A stretch of DNA of 13,753 bases from an uncultured Bacteroidota bacterium (GTDB lineage Bacteria > Bacteroidota > Bacteroidia > UBA7662). The notes below the pieces were generated by a model that made no database searches, had not been told where the DNA came from, and saw nothing but the letters and a program-made list of their open reading frames with translations. The stretch is from NCBI GenBank assembly GCA_903856555.1, contig CAIOCC010000127.1, positions 1 to 13,753 of the forward strand. The letters are read 5' to 3'. The translations under genes were made by a program, and so were the position numbers. Numbering within the stretch: position 1 is the stretch's first letter; every line of letters starts with the position of its first letter. Of this stretch, positions 8,589 through 13,753 are shown one piece after another.

Positions 8589-9629
8589 ATGAAAAGAAGG
8601 GATTTTATTAAAATGCAGGGCCAGGGGTTGTTGGGTCTGGGTCTGGCCATGGTTTGGCCTGCCCAAGGCGCATCCGAATCGGCCAAGAACCCAGCCGAAT
8701 CGGCCAAAGGCGCGGGGGCTGAGCCCCTCAAGGCAGGTGCTACACCAATAGTCCTATCGACATGGGATTATGGGCTGCGGACCAACGAAGTGGCCTGGCG
8801 TCTTTTGAGCCAAGGCGGTGCCGCCCTGGATGCTGTTTTGGCCGGAGCTGAATTAGCAGAAATGGATCCCGAAAACGCCTATGTTGGCTTGGGCGGGTTT
8901 CCGGATCGCGATGGCATCGTGACCTTGGATGCATCGGTCATGGATCATGGTTATAACATGGGGATGGTCGCTGGACTCGAACAAGTCCCCCGGGCCGCCG
9001 CGCTGGCTCGGGCTGTGATGGAACGCACCCCGCACACCCTCCTGGTGGGCGACGGGGCCCTTCAATTTGCCAAGGAACAAGGTTTTGAAACCATGAACCT
9101 TTTGACACCTTCCTCCGAAGCGGCTTGGAAGCGTTGGTTGGAAACTTCGCGTTATCAACCCGGGGTGAATGTCGAAAATCACGATACCATGGGCCTTGTA
9201 GGATTGGATGCCCAAGGCCGCATGGCCGGGGTTTGCACCACCAGTGGCATGGCCTACAAAATGCACGGACGGGTGGGGGATACCCCGCTCATTGGTAGCG
9301 GTTTGTATGTTGATCCCGAAGTAGGGGCGGTTGCAGCGAGCGGTCACGGCGAAGAAATTGTACGTGCCGGCGGCTCCCTCTTGGTTGTGGAAGGAATGCG
9401 CAGAGGTTTGGATCCCGAAGAAGCCTGCAGGCAGGTTGCCCAGAGAGTTCTCCAACAATTGCGCCACCGCGGCAAAGATCCGGCCCTGTACCAAGCTTGT
9501 TTTATGGCTCTCACCAAGGATGGACAATACGGAGCCTGCGCACTTCAGCCCGGCTTCACCTATGCCGTTCAGGACACCGAACAAGGGAACCGACTCCTTC
9601 AAGCCCCGCATGTCTGGTCCAAGCTTTGA
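8589..9629 (+). CDS. Glycosylasparaginase (N4-(beta-N-acetylglucosaminyl)-L-asparaginase), Tat-exported
   Basis: 346 residues. An Ntn-hydrolase that cleaves the amide bond between GlcNAc and the asparagine side chain, the last step of N-glycan breakdown. The family is made as a proenzyme that self-cleaves before a Thr; here NHDTMG places the new N-terminal nucleophile at Thr200. Further family motifs are TSGMAYKMHGRVGD (substrate site) and GHGEEIVRAGG in the beta subunit, and WDYGLRTNE and GLGGFPDRDG in the alpha part. The start at 8589 gives a twin-arginine signal MKRRDFIK followed by a hydrophobic stretch, cleavage about residue 27-28. Residues about 29-50 are an Ala/Glu/Lys linker with a short repeat. 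The stop overlaps the next start by 20 bases. Confidence 0.95.
   Translation: MKRRDFIKMQGQGLLGLGLAMVWPAQGASESAKNPAESAKGAGAEPLKAGATPIVLSTWDYGLRTNEVAWRLLSQGGAALDAVLAGAELAEMDPENAYVGLGGFPDRDGIVTLDASVMDHGYNMGMVAGLEQVPRAAALARAVMERTPHTLLVGDGALQFAKEQGFETMNLLTPSSEAAWKRWLETSRYQPGVNVENHDTMGLVGLDAQGRMAGVCTTSGMAYKMHGRVGDTPLIGSGLYVDPEVGAVAASGHGEEIVRAGGSLLVVEGMRRGLDPEEACRQVAQRVLQQLRHRGKDPALYQACFMALTKDGQYGACALQPGFTYAVQDTEQGNRLLQAPHVWSKL
8674..8707 (+). repeat. 13-base direct repeat, 21-base period, in the glycosylasparaginase linker
   Basis: CCGAATCGGCCAA occurs at 8674-8686 and again at 8695-8707. The period is exactly seven codons, giving ESAK at residues 30-33 and 37-40. It lies in the linker between the Tat signal and the folded enzyme, so it is probably a small in-frame duplication with no catalytic role. 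Confidence 0.6.
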
Positions 9630-10326
9630 GTTGGCTTGCTTCGATACCGATGCCGTTCTTTTGGGCTGCGCTAGGGGTGTGGATCGCCTGGAGCTGTGTT
9701 CCCAACGCGACCAAGATGGGTTAACACCGGAGGATGCCATGGTCGAGTTCGCCCTCCGCTCTCGACGTCATGGATACCCACGATTGATGGTGATGCTTCG
9801 GCCGGATTCGGACGATACCCTTTGTTCCGAACACAAGTTAAAATCGGTGACCGAAGCGGTTCGCCTTTGGAAGAACGAAGGAGTGGATGGTTTTGTTATT
9901 GGCTTTGCGGAGGTTTCTCACCAAACCGGAAACCTGGAAATTGCCCATGAATGGTTGCAATCCATTATGAAGTTGGCCCCCCAAAAGGAATGGGTTTTTC
10001 ATCGTCTTGTGGATCGCTTGACGGACCCACTTCAAGGCCTCAAGATCCTGGAAGCCATTGGTTTCCGACGGGTTTTGAGCAGTGGTGGGGCTCCATCAGC
10101 ATTCGAGGGATGGGAAAACCTAATGGCCTGGCAGGCGGCTTGCCCCGGATTGGAAATGCTGGCCGGCGGAGGTCTACGTTCAGGCCCTGTTCAAGACCTG
10201 ATGAATCGCTATCCAGATCGGGGTCTTTGGCCTCGAGCCGGATTGCATGCGTCTTGTATACCAGCGGGCTCCGACTCTGCGGATGAAGAAGAATTAAATC
10301 GCCTACTTTTGGCGTTAAAGTCATGA
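9610..10326 (+). CDS. cutC: CutC-family TIM-barrel protein, probable cytoplasmic enzyme of the glycan operon
   Basis: 238 residues, close to the usual length of CutC (about 248 in E. coli). The start at 9610 begins where family similarity begins (SFELACFD); the frame is open further upstream to 9331 but that part lies inside glycosylasparaginase. Family motifs seen: GVDRLELC (residues 23-30) followed by GLTPE, FHRLVD with His131 and Arg132, RVLSSGG (154-160), AGGGLR (185-190) and a final His213. The usual RPRGGDF motif is altered here (RPDSDDT from residue 64). No signal peptide or membrane helix is seen, so it should be cytoplasmic. CutC was named for copper tolerance, but its chemistry is not settled. 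Overlaps of 20 bases upstream and 4 bases downstream tie it to N-glycan genes, so the copper name should be treated with doubt. Confidence 0.9.
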   Translation: MSGPSFELACFDTDAVLLGCARGVDRLELCSQRDQDGLTPEDAMVEFALRSRRHGYPRLMVMLRPDSDDTLCSEHKLKSVTEAVRLWKNEGVDGFVIGFAEVSHQTGNLEIAHEWLQSIMKLAPQKEWVFHRLVDRLTDPLQGLKILEAIGFRRVLSSGGAPSAFEGWENLMAWQAACPGLEMLAGGGLRSGPVQDLMNRYPDRGLWPRAGLHASCIPAGSDSADEEELNRLLLALKS

Positions 10327-12770
10327 AGTTCCTTGTTCTTTTGGGGGCGGTGCTTGGAATCCTCCTCAACAAGGTCCAAGCAACCGAGGCCTCCGCCCCG
10401 AACCGGCCTTTGATTTTGGAGCCGACTGCCTCCTACGATTTAAAGAATAACGGGGTTCGTTGGACCTTTCAGGCCAAGGGCTGGAAGCGTTGGCTGCCTG
10501 CAGACGGTGGACCCCTCGGTTCGGTCACCTGGGATTTGGTACGTAACGGGGTCATCCAACATCCTTACATCGGCAAGAACGCCTTGGCTTCGGCGTGGGT
10601 GGGGGATTGCACCTGGGTTTACCGTGCTGACTTTGATGTTACGAATCTTTTGGGCGACTCCAAATTCATGCGATACGGCCACGACCTGGCCTTGGTGATG
10701 AGCGGGGTGGACACCTACGGTTCGCTTTGGTTGAACGGAAAGCGCTTGATTTCTTTGGGGAATCCCCACCGGACCTACACCGTGCGGTTAACATCGCAAG
10801 CCGCCCAATCGACCTCCCAAGAACCGGTTTTGAATTCGGGACCAAACACTCTGGAATGGGTGCTTGAGCCTCCCATCCAGCGAGTCCAAAGGGTGGCTGA
10901 ACAGTCAGCTCTGCCTCTCCCTGGAGGGTTATGGCTGCATTCCCGCAAAGCGGCCTATCAATTTGGTTGGGATTGGGCTCGGGCCATGCCCTCCGTGGGT
11001 TTGAGCGGTTCCGTGTCCTTGCAGATCGTGGGGGATCCCTTGATTCGCCGCCTGCGCCAAGGTCTGCATGTTCGGACCCTTGCGTTGGATTCCCTGCATC
11101 GATGGGCTCGCTTGGAATGGATGGGCGGTCTTCCCTTGGACTCGTTGAAAGATTGGCACTGGGAGCTCTATGGTCCCGGAATCGACGCTCAAGGTGGATC
11201 GGAATCCCAATCCTTTGTGGTGGAAAATCCTCCCCTTTGGTGGCCATCGGGCATGGGGGAACCAACCATGGTTGGGGCTGTGTTGAAACTAACGGATGAG
11301 AAGGGGCGGATCCGTTTAAGCGATTCCTTGCATTTTGGGATTCGTCGTGTGGAATGGGTTCAAGAGACGGATTCGGGGGGGCGTTCATTTGGGTTTAGGA
11401 TCAACGGCAAAGACTGTTATATCAGGGGTGCCAACTGGGTTCCCCATGATTTGTGGCCAGCGGAAGCGGATACTGCCCGTAACATGGTTCTTTTGGACAA
11501 GGCCGTTCAAGGCAATCTCAACCTGTTACGTGTTTGGGGAGGGGGACACTATGCGTCGGAGGATTGGATGAATCGTTGCGACCGTTTGGGTTTGATGGTT
11601 TGGCATGACTTTCCTTATGCCTGCGCCATGTTCCCGCTGGATTCGGCTTTTCGCGAAGAGGCCTTGGCCGAAGCCCAGGAACAGATCATCCGTTTGCGAA
11701 AACATCCGGCTCTGATCCTTTGGTGTGGTAACAATGAGAGCGAAGAAGGTTGGTTGAATTGGGGGTGGGTGAAGGAGATGCGTTATTCGGAGGCTGATTC
11801 GATGCGGGTATGGCAGGCGTATCGCGATTTTTTTCACAGGGATTTACCCCAACTTATTCGTGAGTGGGATGGCGATCGGCCCTACCATCCATCGTCTCCG
11901 GCCAACGGTTGGGGTCGGGATGTCGCTTATCGCGAAGGCGATGTGCATCAATGGGCGGTTTGGTGGGGGATGAAGCCCTTTCGTCATTACGGGGAACGAA
12001 TCGGTCGCTTTGTTTCGGAATTTGGTTTCCAAGGATTTCCAACCCTTGAATGCATGCAGGAGTATGGTTGGGATCACTTTGCCGATTTGAATGATTCGGT
12101 GTTAAGAATCCACCAAAACCATCCACGGGGTTTTGAAACCATCCAGGATTATTTGCAACGGGATTATTTGGGGCCCTACGCGCAACGCGCCGATTCGGCC
12201 ACCAACCGCGATTGGATTTATTGGTCAGGCATGTTGCAATCGGATGCCATGGAATTTGCGATCCGAGCCCAACGACAAGCCCGTCCGAGTTGTGGTGGAT
12301 CGATTGTTTGGCAGTGGAACGATGCCTGGCCGGTGGTTTCGTGGAGCCTCTTGGATTATACGGCCCGTCCCAAGCCGGCTTGGTTTGCGGTGCGCAGAGC
12401 TTTTGCGCCTACTTTGCCGGATTTGCCTACGGGTCAACCTGATACGATGTGGCATTGGACTTGCAGTATGGATCAAATTTCCCATCGTTGGGAACGCATC
12501 ACCGCCGATTCTGGGCATTTGATTTTGCGTTCGGCGGTTCCTGTTCACCGCCTTTGGTTGCAAGCGGATGGGTTGGTTTGGGGGGATAACAGTTTGGATT
12601 TAACGCCTCATACCGATACGCCCGTTCCATACAAAGGTCGTTTGCAACGTATTCAATCGGTTGAAATTCATCGTTGGTGTCCCTCCCGTCACGGGGTGGA
12701 TCGAAGCACCCTCACCAAGGGCGATGTTCCCAACGCGGAACAACCAGGGAGGATTTCGCCTCCCCATTAA
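10323..12770 (+). CDS. Exported beta-mannosidase, GH2
   Basis: 815 residues with a signal peptide (hydrophobic residues 3-15, cleavage likely after VQA at residue 20). The GH2 jelly-roll domain includes WVYRADFDV and GVDTYGSLWLNGKRL; an Ig-like domain follows, with the beta-mannosidase mark QFGWDWARAMPSVG. The TIM barrel carries the acid/base Glu472 in WCGNNE and the nucleophile Glu566 in SEFGFQ, 94 residues apart as expected. After KPAWFAVRR the C-terminal part is short: only about 70 residues before the final Ig-domain mark DNSLDLTP, so one Ig-like domain seems reduced. The last ~30 residues are polar. It would split Man-beta-1,4-GlcNAc in the N-glycan core. It starts inside the CutC stop (ATGA, 10323-10326). 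Confidence 0.94.
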   Translation: MKFLVLLGAVLGILLNKVQATEASAPNRPLILEPTASYDLKNNGVRWTFQAKGWKRWLPADGGPLGSVTWDLVRNGVIQHPYIGKNALASAWVGDCTWVYRADFDVTNLLGDSKFMRYGHDLALVMSGVDTYGSLWLNGKRLISLGNPHRTYTVRLTSQAAQSTSQEPVLNSGPNTLEWVLEPPIQRVQRVAEQSALPLPGGLWLHSRKAAYQFGWDWARAMPSVGLSGSVSLQIVGDPLIRRLRQGLHVRTLALDSLHRWARLEWMGGLPLDSLKDWHWELYGPGIDAQGGSESQSFVVENPPLWWPSGMGEPTMVGAVLKLTDEKGRIRLSDSLHFGIRRVEWVQETDSGGRSFGFRINGKDCYIRGANWVPHDLWPAEADTARNMVLLDKAVQGNLNLLRVWGGGHYASEDWMNRCDRLGLMVWHDFPYACAMFPLDSAFREEALAEAQEQIIRLRKHPALILWCGNNESEEGWLNWGWVKEMRYSEADSMRVWQAYRDFFHRDLPQLIREWDGDRPYHPSSPANGWGRDVAYREGDVHQWAVWWGMKPFRHYGERIGRFVSEFGFQGFPTLECMQEYGWDHFADLNDSVLRIHQNHPRGFETIQDYLQRDYLGPYAQRADSATNRDWIYWSGMLQSDAMEFAIRAQRQARPSCGGSIVWQWNDAWPVVSWSLLDYTARPKPAWFAVRRAFAPTLPDLPTGQPDTMWHWTCSMDQISHRWERITADSGHLILRSAVPVHRLWLQADGLVWGDNSLDLTPHTDTPVPYKGRLQRIQSVEIHRWCPSRHGVDRSTLTKGDVPNAEQPGRISPPH
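12747..12764 (+). other. GC-rich hairpin at the end of the beta-mannosidase gene
   Basis: GGGAGG (12747-12752) and CCTCCC (12759-12764) can pair as a perfect 6-bp stem with loop ATTTCG, ending three bases before the TAA stop. An AT-rich stretch (CATTAAAATTCTT) follows, but there is no real U-tract, so this is not a classical terminator. It might slow transcription or protect the upstream message, lowering GH92 output relative to GH2. It may also be chance. Confidence 0.3.
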
Positions 12771-12798
12771 AATTCTTCGATAAGTAACCGTTTAGAAC

Positions 12799-13753
12799 AT
12801 GAAAAACGTTAGGATCCTATTGGTGTTATGTATTTGCCTTCAGGCCTGGGCGCCTCGTGCACAGTCGCAGTCGGCATGGGTCAGGCCTTTGGTGGGGACC
12901 GATGGCCATGGGCATACCTTTCCGGGGGCTGTTTGGCCTTTTGGGATGGTTCAATTATCCCCCGATACCCGGATTGATGGTTCTTGGGATGGATGCAGTG
13001 GGTATCATTATTCGGATTCGCTGATTTATGGATTTTCGCATACCCACCTGAGCGGAACGGGCGTAAGCGATTACGGTGACTTTTTGCTCATGCCTTCCTC
13101 CGGTTCTTGGTCCTTGGATCCCGTTCGGTACCGCACGGCTTTTCGTCACGAGGACGAAACGGCATCTCCCGGGCATTATTCGGTCAAATTAGCCAACGGG
13201 ATTGCCGTGGACTTGGTGGCAGGCCTACGGTCCGGCCTGCATACCTATCGTTTTCCTGAAGGGCAGAAAGCCTATGTGCTCTTGGATCTTTTGCACCGCG
13301 ATCGTTTGCTTGACGGTCGAATCGAAAGGGTGGATGCGTATCGGTGGAAAGTCTTTCGTCGCAGCGAAGCCTGGGCCAAGGATCAGCATGCCTATGCTTT
13401 CATCGAATTCTCTGAACCTGCGACTGTTGTTGTGGACTCGGCATCCCTCAAGGTGGTTTGGTCTTTTGAAAACACCCCAACAGCCAAAGGTTCGGCCGAG
13501 CCACGAACCTTGAAGGTCAAAGTAGGCTTGTCCACGGTGGATGGGGAGGGAGCGCGCCTGAATTTGCGATCCGATATCGCAGAATGGGATCGCGATCGAC
13601 TTTTGGATTCGGTGACCAAGGCTTGGGATCAAGCCTTGTCGGTGGTGGAAGTCAAGGACCGAGATTCCGCCAAATTGCGAACCTTTTATACAGCTTTGTA
13701 TCATTGTTTTATCCATCCCAGCCTGGCCAGCGATGCCGATGGACGTTACCGGG
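12799..13753 (+). CDS. Exported GH92 alpha-mannosidase, 3'-truncated by window edge
   Basis: Reading from ATG 12799 the frame stays open to the window end: 318 codons without a stop. A signal peptide is seen (Lys/Arg start, hydrophobic residues about 6-18, cleavage near residue 21). The mature protein begins with the GH92 signature VRPLVGTDGHGHTFPGA (from residue 28), then FGMVQLSPDTR, CSGYHYSD, GFSHTHLSGTG and DYGDFLLMP (91-99). Further on, KVGLSTVDGEGARLNL and FYTALYHCFIHPSLASDADGRYR are also family-typical. This is the N-terminal beta-sandwich domain and the entry to the (alpha/alpha)6 barrel. GH92 enzymes are calcium-dependent inverting exo-alpha-mannosidases. The catalytic acids lie in the missing part, so linkage specificity (1,2, 1,3 or other) cannot be judged. 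It starts 28 bases after the GH2 stop. Confidence 0.95.
   Translation, partial: MKNVRILLVLCICLQAWAPRAQSQSAWVRPLVGTDGHGHTFPGAVWPFGMVQLSPDTRIDGSWDGCSGYHYSDSLIYGFSHTHLSGTGVSDYGDFLLMPSSGSWSLDPVRYRTAFRHEDETASPGHYSVKLANGIAVDLVAGLRSGLHTYRFPEGQKAYVLLDLLHRDRLLDGRIERVDAYRWKVFRRSEAWAKDQHAYAFIEFSEPATVVVDSASLKVVWSFENTPTAKGSAEPRTLKVKVGLSTVDGEGARLNLRSDIAEWDRDRLLDSVTKAWDQALSVVEVKDRDSAKLRTFYTALYHCFIHPSLASDADGRYR

Noticed and set aside
9331..9609. In-frame upstream extension of the CutC reading frame (93 extra codons).
   Set aside because: It lies wholly inside the glycosylasparaginase gene in another frame, its peptide looks like shadow coding, and CutC similarity begins at 9610.
8853..9740. Long minus-strand open frame of 295 codons opposite glycosylasparaginase.
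   Set aside because: It mirrors the codon pattern of a clear + strand gene, has no recognisable domain, and similar shadows occur opposite most genes here (for example 10666-11388).
13219..13240. 7-bp inverted repeat (GCAGGCC / GGCCTGC) with an 8-base loop.
   Set aside because: It lies in the middle of the GH92 coding region with no T-run and no gene boundary; most likely chance.

Overview
The window (all genes on the + strand, GC in the mid-50s by eye) looks like chromosomal DNA of a Bacteroidota bacterium. It has two blocks. The left block (1-5307) is most of an alternative complex III (ACIII) operon: the C-terminal part of actB, then actC, actD, actE and actF. ACIII is the quinol:cytochrome c / quinol:oxidase oxidoreductase that replaces the bc1 complex in many Bacteroidota. 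The gene order, the short intergenic gaps and the 4-base actD/actE overlap indicate one transcription unit that began upstream of the window. No cytochrome oxidase genes follow actF here.

The right block (5369-13753) is a catabolic operon whose enzymes together dismantle the core of asparagine-linked glycans. It holds an FHS/FucP-type sugar MFS transporter, a GH20 beta-N-acetylhexosaminidase, a Tat-exported glycosylasparaginase, a CutC-family protein, a GH2 beta-mannosidase and, cut by the window end, a GH92 alpha-mannosidase. The GH92 gene has no stop in the window but is clear from its reading frame and motifs. Four genes are translationally coupled by ATGA or 20-base overlaps (transporter/GH20, glycosylasparaginase/CutC, CutC/GH2), and the other gaps are 14 and 28 bases.

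Read as a pathway (inference from family chemistry): GH92 trims alpha-mannose, GH2 removes the beta-mannose from the chitobiose core, GH20 removes the outer GlcNAc, and glycosylasparaginase hydrolyses the GlcNAc-Asn bond. The MFS protein then imports a released monosaccharide. The four enzymes carry export signals; the CutC protein does not. The point most worth following is this CutC-family TIM barrel. It is annotated as copper homeostasis in other organisms, but here it is locked inside an N-glycan operon with no copper gene in sight, and it has lost part of a motif that typical CutC proteins conserve. It may be an uncharacterised step in N-glycan or aminosugar catabolism.

There are no RNA genes, mobile elements, CRISPR arrays or gene-free stretches over 300 bases. 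The longest intergenic gap is 68 bases.
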